Positions 51,166 through 60,245 of a DNA stretch of 64,000 nucleotides are shown piece by piece; within the stretch, counting starts at the first letter, position 1; the number at the start of each line of letters is the position of its first letter. This DNA comes from Acidisoma cellulosilyticum (GTDB lineage: Bacteria; Pseudomonadota; Alphaproteobacteria; Acetobacterales; Acetobacteraceae). The notes beneath the pieces were generated by a model, which worked only from the letters and a program-made list of their open reading frames with translations, searched no databases and had not been told where the DNA came from. The stretch is from NCBI RefSeq assembly GCF_020621385.1, contig NZ_JAESVA010000002.1:372001-436000 (forward strand). The letters run 5' to 3'. The position numbers and the translations under genes are program-made.

Positions 51166-52470
51166 TCACTGCGTGTAGCCGGCCTGTTCCATCGTCGAGG
51201 AGACGGAAGCCTGCGCCTGCTTCAGCGCACCATCGACCGTCTGCTGACCGGTCAGCGCGGCGGCGACCAGCTGGCCGACCGTCGTGCCCATCGCCTCGAA
51301 TTCCGGGATCGAGACATACTGAATGCCGGTATAAGGAACCGGGTTCAGCGTCGGATGGTCCAGATCGGCGGTTTCGATGGCGGTCTTGACGGCGCCGGCG
51401 AAGGGCGCGGCCTTCAGATAGTCAGGGTTGGAATAGGTGGAAAGGCGCGTGCCGGGCGGCAGCGTCGTCCAGCCTTCCTTTTCACCGACCAGGTTGATGT
51501 AATCCTTCGACGTCGCCCAGGCGATGAAGCTCTCGGCGGTCGAAGCCTTTTTGGAGGTCGACGGCACGGCCAGCGCCCAAGCCCAGAACCAATGCGAGCC
51601 GTTCGGCGTCACATCAACCGGGGCAGCGGTGAAGGCGGTCTTGTCGTAAACCTGGCTGCTGTTCTTGTCGTAGATCAGGCCGGCGCCCGAGGTCGCGTCG
51701 ATCCACATGGCGCAATGGCCGGTGGAGAACAGCGCCTGATTCTCGTTGAAGCCGTTGGAGCTGGCGCCCGGCGGGCCGTAGTCATTCAGCAGATGGATGT
51801 AGAAGGTGAGCGCGTCGGTCCAGGGCTTCTTGTCCAGCTGGGCGTTCCAGCTCTTGTCGAACCATTCGCCGCCATAGGTGTTCAGCAGCGTGTCGAAGAA
51901 GGCCATGTTCTCACCCCAGCCCGGCTTGCCGCGGAGGCAGATGCCGTATTGCTGCTTCGACTTGTCGGTCAGCTTGGCGGCATACTGATCGATCTGCGCA
52001 TAGGTCGGATGGTCGGGCATGGTCAGCCCCGCCGCCTGGAACAGATCCTTACGATAATAGGTGAAGGAGCTTTCCGCGTAGAAGGGCAGCGCATAAAGCT
52101 TGCCGCCTTCGGTCAGCGACTGCAGCACGGACGGGAAGACGTCCTTGTAGTCATAGCCGGACATGCCATCGAGCGGCGTCAGCCAGCCCTGCTTGCCCCA
52201 AAGCGGCGCCTCGTAGGAGCCCAGCGTCACGATATCGAACTGACCGCCATGGGTCGCGATATCGGTCGTCACGCGCTGGCGCAGCACGTTTTCTTCCAGC
52301 ACCACCCAATTGATATGGTTGCCGGTCTTCTGCTCCCAAACGGGGGAGAGCTTCTGCATGGTGACCATCTGCGAGTTGTTGACCGTCGCGATGGTGATGG
52401 TGTCGGCGTGCGCAAGGCAGGTGCCGGATAGAAGTGCCGCCGCGAAAGCGGCAATCGCTCTTAGACGCAT
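51166..52470 (-). CDS. smoE: Sorbitol/mannitol-type ABC transporter substrate-binding protein
   Basis: A 434-residue family-1 extracellular solute-binding protein with a signal peptide of about 22 residues ending in CLAHA-DTI. The mature part has DIVTLGSYEAPLWGKQGWL, YALPFYAESSFTYYRKDLF and AMWIDATSGAG. First transporter gene of the polyol operon. Confidence 0.9.
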   Translation of the reverse strand: MRLRAIAAFAAALLSGTCLAHADTITIATVNNSQMVTMQKLSPVWEQKTGNHINWVVLEENVLRQRVTTDIATHGGQFDIVTLGSYEAPLWGKQGWLTPLDGMSGYDYKDVFPSVLQSLTEGGKLYALPFYAESSFTYYRKDLFQAAGLTMPDHPTYAQIDQYAAKLTDKSKQQYGICLRGKPGWGENMAFFDTLLNTYGGEWFDKSWNAQLDKKPWTDALTFYIHLLNDYGPPGASSNGFNENQALFSTGHCAMWIDATSGAGLIYDKNSSQVYDKTAFTAAPVDVTPNGSHWFWAWALAVPSTSKKASTAESFIAWATSKDYINLVGEKEGWTTLPPGTRLSTYSNPDYLKAAPFAGAVKTAIETADLDHPTLNPVPYTGIQYVSIPEFEAMGTTVGQLVAAALTGQQTVDGALKQAQASVSSTMEQAGYTQ

Positions 52471-52558
52471 GTCCCGTTCCCTATGGTTTTGTAGTCGATT
52501 CTAGACGACGCTCGTTGGATCGAGCGTATGCTCAGACCGTGGGCAGAACATCAAGACC

Positions 52559-52572
52559 TGACAGGCCTGTCA
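52559..52572. promoter_or_regulatory. Candidate operator/promoter of the polyol operon
   Basis: TGACAGGCCTGTCA is a perfect 14-base palindrome; on the minus strand it overlaps a TTGACA -35-like box with a weak -10 (TGTTCT) 17 bases later. A second dyad GCTCG-TTGGAT-CGAGC lies at about 52510-52525. Located between the SorC-type gene and smoE. Confidence 0.5.
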
Positions 52573-52600
52573 AGTGTTCTTCCCGCGGCCGTTTAACTGT

Positions 52601-53590
52601 TTACCCTTCCGCCAGAAGGGCTTGGGCGGTCGCCTCGTCGGTAATCAGCCCGTCGATCATCTGCCCGACCATGGCCGCGCGGATTGCCGTGACTTTCTTT
52701 GCCCCGAAAGCCGCACCGATGCGCAAAGCCTGGGTCGACAGCGCATGCTCCCAAATGCCGACGACACGCTCATTGACAGGGCCGCCGAGCAGTTTTCCCG
52801 CAGCGTTGAAGGACCAGCCGCAAATCTCACCGGCCGCACCGTCCTCGATCAAACTGGCAAGTTCGAGGTCCGAGACGCAACCGTCATTGTGCAGCGCACA
52901 TTTCCAGTCGATCGAGCCGACACCGACAAGAAGGCAGCGCGCCTGCGGCAGCAAGGCGCGCATGGTCGCGTAGGGCTGTTGCTTCTGCAACACTTCGCGC
53001 TCCTCCACCGTCGCCGCGATCACCGGACAAGGCAGCGAGAAACATTGCGCGCCGGAAAGCTCCGCTACACGCAAGACAGGGTCAAGCGCAATAGCGCGGC
53101 CCATGGGCAAAATGCTGCCGCAAAGCGAAAACACTTTATGCTGCGGCGCAGCAACGGGTGACAGTTCATTCGCAATAGCGCGCAATGCTCGTCCGGTACC
53201 CAGACCCAGCACGACGGGCGTGCGCTGCGACAGCCATTTCTCGATGAACTGCGCCCCTGCGATCGCGATGGAACCGAGCGTCGCGGCGTGACTGCCCATC
53301 GTCGGCACGACTTCGCAAACCGATAGGCCAAAGCGGCGGGAAAGCGCATCGCCCGCTTCCATGCAGGGGCCCACTTCATGATCGAAGCGGAACTTGATCA
53401 GTCTTTCGGACAGGGCCAGTGAGATGAGGCGCTGCGCGGCCTGGCGCGATATATTGAGCTGCGACGCCACCTCGTCCTGCGTATGGCGTCCGACATAGTA
53501 CAACCAAGCGGCACGGGCTGCCTGCTCCAGACGCAGGCCCTGCCGGGATCGCGTATCCACCATTGATCGATCGGGCGATTTATCCGCCAT
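52601..53590 (-). CDS. SorC/DeoR-type sugar-binding transcriptional regulator
   Basis: A 329-residue regulator: N-terminal HTH (TQDEVASQLNISRQAAQRLI), then a sugar-phosphate-binding domain of the SorC type with VVLGLGTGRALRA and the final MVGQMIDGLITDEATAQALL. Start at ATG 53590 with AGGGGAGG 3 bases upstream. Directly upstream of the polyol operon on the same strand, so it likely controls smoEFG-smoS. Confidence 0.87.
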   Translation of the reverse strand: MADKSPDRSMVDTRSRQGLRLEQAARAAWLYYVGRHTQDEVASQLNISRQAAQRLISLALSERLIKFRFDHEVGPCMEAGDALSRRFGLSVCEVVPTMGSHAATLGSIAIAGAQFIEKWLSQRTPVVLGLGTGRALRAIANELSPVAAPQHKVFSLCGSILPMGRAIALDPVLRVAELSGAQCFSLPCPVIAATVEEREVLQKQQPYATMRALLPQARCLLVGVGSIDWKCALHNDGCVSDLELASLIEDGAAGEICGWSFNAAGKLLGGPVNERVVGIWEHALSTQALRIGAAFGAKKVTAIRAAMVGQMIDGLITDEATAQALLAEG

Positions 53591-53671
53591 GAACCTCCCC
53601 TGGATGTCATCGCACCCTTGAAACGAAGTAATGCTCGCATTACGGGCATTTGCCAAGGCCCTATTGGCCGA

Positions 53672-55819
53672 TCAATCCTGATTTTCGTGAGGGGGTTCCA
53701 AGGGCGGCAGCCAAGGCCAATCGCCCCGCGCCGGCCGGTCGGTATGGATGCGCGGATCGGTGCCGAGATAGACCGCCGTCGCGCCCTGCTGCTGCACCAG
53801 GCCGCGATCGACGAAGGGCAAGCCAGCACAACCGCCCGGCAGGGGATTGTCCCAATAGCGCAAGCTGAGAATGAAGCCGATATGGTCGCAGGCTCCCGGC
53901 GGGTTGTCGTCTCGCCACAGCAGGGTGCTATAGGCGGCCGCCTGTCGCAGCACACAGCCTTGCGGCGCGCAGACGATGCCGGGCGCGGTCACAAGATCGG
54001 GCGGCAGCGGCAGCACGGGCCGGCCGCCGAAAAAGCGCCGCCATTCCCCCAGCGTAAAGTCATCCTTGGTCGCCGAGAGCAGATAGACGCTGTGCGGCAG
54101 GCGGAAGGCGATGAGCCGATAATCCGGCGAGACCAGAATATCCGGCTGTGCGTGCAGGGCCGGCAGCACGAGCACCGCCAAGAGCAAGGGCGGCAGGCCG
54201 AGCAGACGCAGGCGCGTTTGCCACAGGCACAGCCAGACGAGGCTGAAACCCGCGAGAATGAGACCCCAGAGCGGGGCCGGCGGCACGGCGATGGCGGCCG
54301 CCGGCAATCCGGCTGCGACACGGGCGATCCAGACGAGAAGCGAACAGCCCCAGCCCATCGGCACGAAGCCGATCGCCGCCAGATGAAACGGCAGCAGCGC
54401 ATAGCCCAGCAATCCGCAGGGCAGCACCCAGAAGGCGGTCAACGGCACGGCCAGCATATTGGCCGGAATCGAATAGGTTTCGATTTGCCCGAAATGATAG
54501 GCGGCGAAGGGCGCGGTGGCCGTCGCCGCGATCACGCTCGTCAGGGCGACCTGCGTCAGATCGCGCAGCAGGAAGCCCAGAATCCCGGTGCGATGGCGGA
54601 ACAGCGGGGATGTATGCTGGCGCAGCCGCTCATAACCCGCGATCAGCACCAGAACCGCGCCAAAACTCATCTGAAAGCTGACGCCCGCGAGGGATTGCGG
54701 CTGCAGAAGCAGCAGCACGCTCGCCGCCAGCGCGAGGCCGCGCAGCGATATCGCCTGCCGCCCGGCGAGCAGCCCGAGCGTGATCAGCCCCGCCATGATG
54801 AAGCTGCGGATGATGGGCAGATGCATGCCCGTTATGGCCATATAGAAGCCGCCGACCGCGATCGCCGCCAGACCCGCGATCTGCTTGATCGGATAGCGAA
54901 GCGCGACCCAGGGCCAATGGGCGAGCGCGAACCGCAGCGCGACAAAGACCGTGGTCATGACGATGCCGATATGCAGGCCGGCGACCGCCAGGATATGGGA
55001 CAGGCCGGCGGTCGAGAAAGCCTGCCGGTCGGCCGCCGGAATGGCGGTGCTCAACCCTGTCAGCAGCGTCGCCGCGACACCGCCTGCGGTGCCGTGGGTG
55101 AGGGTCAGAACGCGGGCCGCAACATATTCCCGCAGGCCCTGCCACCAGATCGACAGGCCGCTCGGCCGGGCCGGCGCGTCCCGCTGCGCGACGGCCAGGG
55201 CAAAACCGACCCCGGCGAGGTTCTGAAAGAAGGCGTCCCGCCGCTGATCCCAGCCGCCCGGGAAGCTTGGCGCATAGGGCGGCCGCAGCAAGGCGCGCAG
55301 CCGCAGCCTGTCTCCGGGCAGGATCGGCTGCGTGTCATTGCCCCGCAGGCGAATGCGCAAGGTGCGATGCAGCGGCACGCCGTCCGGGCCAAGCCGCACC
55401 GCGCTCAGCAAAACCCGCCGGCCCTGGGGCAGCGGATCGACGGCATCGACCCTGCCTTCCACCAGGGCCGCATGGCGCGGCAGACCGGGCATCGGCGACA
55501 GAGCATGGGTTTTGATACTGGCCGAGGCGAAGCCCAGCGCGGCCGCGCAAAGACAAAGCGCCACAGGACGCCCAAGAAAACTGCGCCACAGCAGCACAAG
55601 GACCGAAACCATCAGCGATACCAGGGCGTAAGCGACCCAGGCCGGCGGCATCCTGCTGGCTGAAAAGAAGAAAAGATTGCCTGACGCGATGAAGACCGGC
55701 AGCCAAGGCAAGAAGCGACCTTGTTCGGCCAATATCCAATTTCCCACAAGCGCCGAAAGCGCCGGTCGCCATCGCGTCAGAAAGGGGGTGGTGAAACGCG
55801 CGCGGACGTTTTCAGCCAA
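53672..55819 (-). CDS. comEC: ComEC/Rec2-family DNA uptake channel protein
   Basis: A 715-residue polytopic membrane protein. The N-terminal OB-like region (about 100-230) is followed by the competence domain with LSHILAVAGLHIG and LPIIRSFIMAG. The C-terminal part is soluble-looking but lacks an obvious metallo-beta-lactamase HxHxDH motif, so the nuclease-like domain may be missing or degenerate. It would pass single-stranded DNA across the inner membrane. Divergent from gltX. Confidence 0.88.
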   Translation of the reverse strand: MAENVRARFTTPFLTRWRPALSALVGNWILAEQGRFLPWLPVFIASGNLFFFSASRMPPAWVAYALVSLMVSVLVLLWRSFLGRPVALCLCAAALGFASASIKTHALSPMPGLPRHAALVEGRVDAVDPLPQGRRVLLSAVRLGPDGVPLHRTLRIRLRGNDTQPILPGDRLRLRALLRPPYAPSFPGGWDQRRDAFFQNLAGVGFALAVAQRDAPARPSGLSIWWQGLREYVAARVLTLTHGTAGGVAATLLTGLSTAIPAADRQAFSTAGLSHILAVAGLHIGIVMTTVFVALRFALAHWPWVALRYPIKQIAGLAAIAVGGFYMAITGMHLPIIRSFIMAGLITLGLLAGRQAISLRGLALAASVLLLLQPQSLAGVSFQMSFGAVLVLIAGYERLRQHTSPLFRHRTGILGFLLRDLTQVALTSVIAATATAPFAAYHFGQIETYSIPANMLAVPLTAFWVLPCGLLGYALLPFHLAAIGFVPMGWGCSLLVWIARVAAGLPAAAIAVPPAPLWGLILAGFSLVWLCLWQTRLRLLGLPPLLLAVLVLPALHAQPDILVSPDYRLIAFRLPHSVYLLSATKDDFTLGEWRRFFGGRPVLPLPPDLVTAPGIVCAPQGCVLRQAAAYSTLLWRDDNPPGACDHIGFILSLRYWDNPLPGGCAGLPFVDRGLVQQQGATAVYLGTDPRIHTDRPARGDWPWLPPLEPPHENQD

Positions 55820-55844
55820 GGGCGAAATGCTTTAAGCAGCCGAC

Positions 55845-57257
55845 ATGACCGAAAAGCCCCTCATCCGTACGCGCTTCGCCCCCAGCCCCACCGGGCTGCT
55901 GCATATCGGCGGCGCCCGCACCGCCTTGTTCAATTTCCTGTTCGCCCGCCACCATGGCGGCGAATTCGTGCTGCGGATCGAGGATACCGATCGCGCGCGC
56001 TCGACCGCCGAGGCGACACAGGTGATCCTGGACGGTCTCGCCTGGCTGGGCCTCACCTCCGACGCGCCGCCGGTCTATCAGACCAGCCGCGAGGCGCGTC
56101 ACCGGGAGGTCGCGCTGCAGATGCTGGGCGAAGGCCGTGCCTATCGTTGCTATGCGACGAAGGAGGAGTTGGACCATATGCGCGCCGAGGCCACCGCCGC
56201 CGGCCGCCCGCCGCGTTACGACGGCCGCTGGCGCGACCGCGACCCGGCGGAAGCGCCGGAGGGCGCGCCTTTCGCCATTCGCCTCCGCGCCCCGCGCGAG
56301 GGCGCGACGGAGGTGGAGGATCTGGTGCAGGGCCATGTCCGCGTCGCCAATGCCGAGCTGGACGACATGATCATTCTGCGCAGCGACGGCACGCCGACCT
56401 ATCTTCACGCCGTCGTAGTCGATGACCATGACATGGGCATTACCCATGTCATTCGCGGCGACGACCACCTGACCAATACGTTCCGGCAGATCCAGGTCTA
56501 CAAGGCCATGGGCTGGGACTTGCCGCATTTCGCGCATATCCCGCTCATCCATGGTGCGGATGGGGCCAAGCTGTCCAAGCGCCATGGTGCGGTCAGCGTA
56601 CTGGAATTCGAGCGCGAAGGCTTTCTGCCGGAGGCCCTGTGCAATTATCTTCTCCGCCTCGGCTGGGGCCATGGCGATGCCGAGATCCTGAGCCGCGAGG
56701 AAGCGATCAAACTGTTCGACCTCGGCGGCGTCGGTCGCGCGGCGAGCCGTATGGATTACGCCAAGCTCACGCATCTGAACGGCGTCTGGCTGCGCCAGGC
56801 CGATGATGCGCGACTGACGCAGGAAGTCGTGCGGCGTCTTGCCAGCAATGCCGATCTGACGCTGGACGAGACGGCGAAGACACGTATCGCCCTGCTGATG
56901 CCGGCGCTGAAGGAACGTGCGAAGACGCTGGTCGATCTTTCGGCCTCGGCCGCCTTCCTGGCGCGGCCCCTGCCCTTGCCTTTCGAGCCCAAGGCCGAAG
57001 CGCATCTGACGCTGGAAGCGCGCCAGATGCTGGCGGAACTGGCCCCGCTGCTGGGCGAGACCGATTTCACGACCGAAGGCGTCGATGCCGCTTTGCGCGC
57101 CTTCGCCGAAGTCTCGGGCAAGAAGCTCGGCCAAGTGGCACAACCGCTGCGCGCGGCCCTGACCGGGTCCACCACCAGCCCGCCGATCGACGCGACGCTG
57201 GCGGCCCTCGGCCGCACCGAAGCGCTGGCCCGCATCGCGGCCGTAAGCGAAGGCTGA
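55845..57257 (+). CDS. gltX: Glutamyl-tRNA synthetase
   Basis: A 470-residue class I aminoacyl-tRNA synthetase: PSPTGLLHIGGA (HIGH motif) at residues 13-24 and KLSKR at 242-246, with the catalytic DTDRARS and the RGDDHL region. Charges tRNA-Glu (in many alphaproteobacteria also tRNA-Gln, later amidated by GatCAB). Length normal. Confidence 0.95.
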   Translation: MTEKPLIRTRFAPSPTGLLHIGGARTALFNFLFARHHGGEFVLRIEDTDRARSTAEATQVILDGLAWLGLTSDAPPVYQTSREARHREVALQMLGEGRAYRCYATKEELDHMRAEATAAGRPPRYDGRWRDRDPAEAPEGAPFAIRLRAPREGATEVEDLVQGHVRVANAELDDMIILRSDGTPTYLHAVVVDDHDMGITHVIRGDDHLTNTFRQIQVYKAMGWDLPHFAHIPLIHGADGAKLSKRHGAVSVLEFEREGFLPEALCNYLLRLGWGHGDAEILSREEAIKLFDLGGVGRAASRMDYAKLTHLNGVWLRQADDARLTQEVVRRLASNADLTLDETAKTRIALLMPALKERAKTLVDLSASAAFLARPLPLPFEPKAEAHLTLEARQMLAELAPLLGETDFTTEGVDAALRAFAEVSGKKLGQVAQPLRAALTGSTTSPPIDATLAALGRTEALARIAAVSEG

Positions 57258-57272
57258 AGGGAATACAGTATC

Positions 57273-58208
57273 ATGCGTCACCTCCTCGCCATCGAAGGTC
57301 TGTCGCCGGTCGTCATCGGCGATCTGCTGAACCTCGCCGAGAGCTATGCCCTGCTCAACCGCTCGGGCAAGACACAGCGCGACAGGCTGCGCGGGCGGAC
57401 GCTGATCAATCTGTTCTTTGAAGACAGCACACGCACGCGCACCAGTTTCGAACTCGCCGGCAAACGCCTGGGTGCGGATGTCATCAACATGTCGGTCTCC
57501 ACGTCCAGCGTGAAGAAGGGCGAGACGCTGCTCGATACCGCGTCCACGCTCAACGCCATGCAATGCGACCTGCTGGTGGTGCGGCACGACCAGTCCGGCG
57601 CGCCGAACCTGCTGGCGCAGAAGGTGGAGGCCGCCGTCATCAATGCCGGAGACGGCATGCATGAACACCCGACCCAGGCGCTGCTGGACGCGCTGACCAT
57701 CCGCCGCCATCGCGGCAAGCTGGAGGGGCTGACGGTCGCGATCTGCGGTGACGTCGCGCATTCCCGCGTTGCGCGGTCCAATATCCATCTGCTCAACGCC
57801 ATGGGCTGCACGGTGCGCGTGGTCGGGCCGACGACGCTGATGCCCAACAGCATTGCTGAACTGGGCGTCACCGTCTTTCACGACATGCCGGCTGGACTGG
57901 AGGGCGTGGACGTGGTCATGATGTTACGATTGCAGAAAGAACGCATGACCCGCAACCTTCTTCCCAGCAGCCGCGAGTATTTTCGGTTCTTCGGTCTTGA
58001 TGCGCAGAAGCTCGCTTTTGCGAAGCCGGATGCGCTCGTCATGCATCCGGGACCGATGAACCGCGGCGTCGAGATTGACAGCGCCATCGCCGATGACCCG
58101 ACGCATAGCGTCATCAGCGAACAGGTGGAGATGGGCGTCGCCGTACGCATGGCCGTGCTGGACATCCTGTCCCGTCCGCCCGCCATGCCGCAGGGGGGGC
58201 GCCACTGA
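57273..58208 (+). CDS. pyrB: Aspartate carbamoyltransferase catalytic subunit
   Basis: A 311-residue enzyme of pyrimidine synthesis: carbamoyl-phosphate site S52-T-R-T-R56, HPTQALLD and the aspartate-loop [10 protein letters not shown]. No pyrI regulatory gene follows; instead a dihydroorotase-like gene overlaps its stop by 1 base, as in PyrB-PyrX complexes. It lies 15 bases after gltX. Confidence 0.95.
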   Translation: MRHLLAIEGLSPVVIGDLLNLAESYALLNRSGKTQRDRLRGRTLINLFFEDSTRTRTSFELAGKRLGADVINMSVSTSSVKKGETLLDTASTLNAMQCDLLVVRHDQSGAPNLLAQKVEAAVINAGDGMHEHPTQALLDALTIRRHRGKLEGLTVAICGDVAHSRVARSNIHLLNAMGCTVRVVGPTTLMPNSIAELGVTVFHDMPAGLEGVDVVMMLRLQKERMTRNLLPSSREYFRFFGLDAQKLAFAKPDALVMHPGPMNRGVEIDSAIADDPTHSVISEQVEMGVAVRMAVLDILSRPPAMPQGGRH

Positions 58209-59506
58209 TGAACGGCATGGTGACGAATACGCTGCGCGATACGGTGATTGCCGGCGCGCGGGTGATAGACCCCGCCAGCGGTCATGACGCGGTCGCGGAT
58301 GTGCTGATCCGCAACGGTCTGATCGCCGATATTGGCCTTGGCCAAGGCAGACCGGACGGCGCCGATTACGTCGATGCCATGGACGCCGTGCTGTCCCCCG
58401 GCCTGTTCGATATGCGGGTGGAACTGGGCGAGCCTGGGCGTGAGGACCGCGAGACTATCAAATCCGTCTGCCGCGCGGCGGCGGCCGGCGGCATCACCAG
58501 CCTATGCGCCCTGCCCGATTCGGCCCCGGCGACCGATGATCCCGCGCTGGTGCGCGCCTTGATCGCGCGTGGCGAGGATACCGGCAGCCTGTCCATCCTC
58601 CCCTATGGCGCCGTCACGCGCGGCTGCCTGGGTGAGCAGATGGCCGAAATGGCCCTGATGAAGGAAGCCGGCGCCGTTGCCTTCACCGACGGCGCGCGGG
58701 CCATCGGCCCCACCCGGCTGATGCGTCTGGTGCTGTCCTATACCAAGGGCTTCGGCGGCATCGTCGTGCAGCATCCGGAAGACCCGTCCTTGGCCGAAGG
58801 CGGGGCCGCGACCCAGGGTGAACTCGCGACGCGCCTCGGCCTGCCGGCGATCCCGGCGGTCGCGGAAACCATTCAGGTGGCGCGCGATATCGCGCTGGCC
58901 CGCAATACCGGCGGGCGGCTGCATTTCGCCCATATCTCGACCGGGGATGCGCTGGCGCTGATCCGTGCCGCCAAGGCCGAGGGCCTCGCCGTCACCTGCG
59001 ACACCGCGCCGCCCTATTTCGACCTCAACGAAATCGCCATCGGCAATTTCCGCACCTATGCCAAGCTGTCGCCGCCACTGCGGACCGAGGCCGACCGGGA
59101 AGCCGTGGTGGCGGCACTGGCTGACGGCACCATCGACGCCGTCGCGTCCGACCATCAGCCGCGCGATGCCGACGATAAGCGCCTGCCCTTCGCGCTGGCC
59201 TCGGCCGGCGGCACAGGCATCGCGACGCTGCTGCCGATCACGCTGGCGCAATTCCATAGCGGCAAGATCGGCCTGATGCGCGCGATCGAACTGATGACGG
59301 CGGGGCCAGCCCGCGTGCTGGGCCTGTCGCTGGGGCATATCGCCAAGGGTGCGGTCGCGGACCTGTGCCTGTTCAACCCCGACCGCGCCTGGAAGATCGA
59401 AGCCGGCAAGCTGCCGGGCAAGGCGCAGAACACGCCCTTCGACGGGCGCGCGGTCGAGGGCCGCGTGCTCGGGACATGGAAAGCGGGCAAGCGGGTGTTC
59501 GGATGA
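58208..59506 (+). CDS. pyrC: Dihydroorotase-like protein lacking the HxH metal site (PyrX-type)
   Basis: A 432-residue amidohydrolase of the dihydroorotase type. Where active enzymes have D-x-H-x-H-x-R it reads D68-M-R70-V-E72-L-G, so both metal-binding histidines are replaced. The later His that follows the SDH motif is also changed (SDHQPR). Other ligands remain (TDGA, VQHPED, FAHIST). Such noncatalytic partners hold aspartate carbamoyltransferase in a complex in pseudomonads and many alphaproteobacteria. A separate active dihydroorotase must then exist elsewhere. Start ATG 58208, or 58217. Confidence 0.88.
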   Translation: MNGMVTNTLRDTVIAGARVIDPASGHDAVADVLIRNGLIADIGLGQGRPDGADYVDAMDAVLSPGLFDMRVELGEPGREDRETIKSVCRAAAAGGITSLCALPDSAPATDDPALVRALIARGEDTGSLSILPYGAVTRGCLGEQMAEMALMKEAGAVAFTDGARAIGPTRLMRLVLSYTKGFGGIVVQHPEDPSLAEGGAATQGELATRLGLPAIPAVAETIQVARDIALARNTGGRLHFAHISTGDALALIRAAKAEGLAVTCDTAPPYFDLNEIAIGNFRTYAKLSPPLRTEADREAVVAALADGTIDAVASDHQPRDADDKRLPFALASAGGTGIATLLPITLAQFHSGKIGLMRAIELMTAGPARVLGLSLGHIAKGAVADLCLFNPDRAWKIEAGKLPGKAQNTPFDGRAVEGRVLGTWKAGKRVFG

Positions 59507-59535
59507 GCCGGCCAGTCCTGGCCCAAAAACTAGCC

Positions 59536-59634
59536 GTCGCCCGCGGGCCTGTCCCGCGGGACTACCCGCTTGGGCGCCTGGACGGCGCTTCGGCGCCGAT
59601 AGGGGTAGATGCGCGGAACAAGCCCGCGCAAGAC
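59536..59634. repeat. Palindromic repeat pair R5 between pyrC and plsY
   Basis: Forward unit 59536-59567 (GTCGCCCGCGGG...CTACCC) and reverse unit 59603-59634 (GGGTAGATGCGCGG...GAC), with a GGCGCC-rich centre. No terminal 12-base repeats. It fills most of the 148-base gap between the two genes. Confidence 0.82.
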
Positions 59635-59654
59635 GGAATGGAGGTATTGGCGCC

Positions 59655-60245
59655 ATGATCCCCATCCTTCCCATCATCCTGGGCTATCTGCTCGGTAGCA
59701 TTCCTTTCGGCCTCATCATCACGCGCCTGGGCGGCGCGGGCGATATTCGGCAGGTCGGCTCGGGCAATATCGGTGCGACCAATGTGCTGCGCACCGGCCG
59801 CCGCGGCCTGGCAGCCGCGACGCTGCTGCTGGACGGGCTGAAGGGCGCCGCTGCCGTCCTGGCGGCGGCCAATTGCCCGGCCTGGGCCGATCATCATGCC
59901 GGGCTCTGGGCCGGTCTGTTTGCCGTCATCGGCCATATGTTTCCGGTCTGGCTGCGCTTTCGCGGCGGCAAGGGGGTCGCGACCGGCCTCGGCGTCGCAC
60001 TCGCCGCCTGCTGGCCGCAGGGCGTGCTGATGTGCCTGATCTGGCTGGTCGGCGCGAAGATCACGAAAATCTCGTCCGCCTCGGCGCTGGCTGCCTTCGT
60101 GGCGGCCCCCTTTCTGGCCTGGATCTTCGCCGGTCCCGCCCACGCGCTGCTCGCCCTGCTTGTGACGCTGCTGGTGCTCGGCCGGCATCACGCCAATATT
60201 CGCAGACTGATCTCCGGCACCGAACCGCGAATCGGCGCTGCGTGA
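59655..60245 (+). CDS. plsY: Glycerol-3-phosphate acyltransferase PlsY
   Basis: A 196-residue inner membrane enzyme that acylates glycerol-3-phosphate using acyl phosphate. Family motifs LLGSIPFGLIITR, GSGNIGATNVLRTG and FRGGKGVATGLG are all present, with about five helices. Start ATG 59655; the frame upstream is antisense or repeat sequence. The stop overlaps the dprA start. Confidence 0.94.
   Translation: MIPILPIILGYLLGSIPFGLIITRLGGAGDIRQVGSGNIGATNVLRTGRRGLAAATLLLDGLKGAAAVLAAANCPAWADHHAGLWAGLFAVIGHMFPVWLRFRGGKGVATGLGVALAACWPQGVLMCLIWLVGAKITKISSASALAAFVAAPFLAWIFAGPAHALLALLVTLLVLGRHHANIRRLISGTEPRIGAA

Noticed and set aside
53618-57881. Very long open frames opposite comEC (plus) and opposite gltX-pyrB (minus)
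   Set aside because: Antisense shadows in GC-rich DNA; the opposite strands carry well-conserved comEC, gltX and pyrB.
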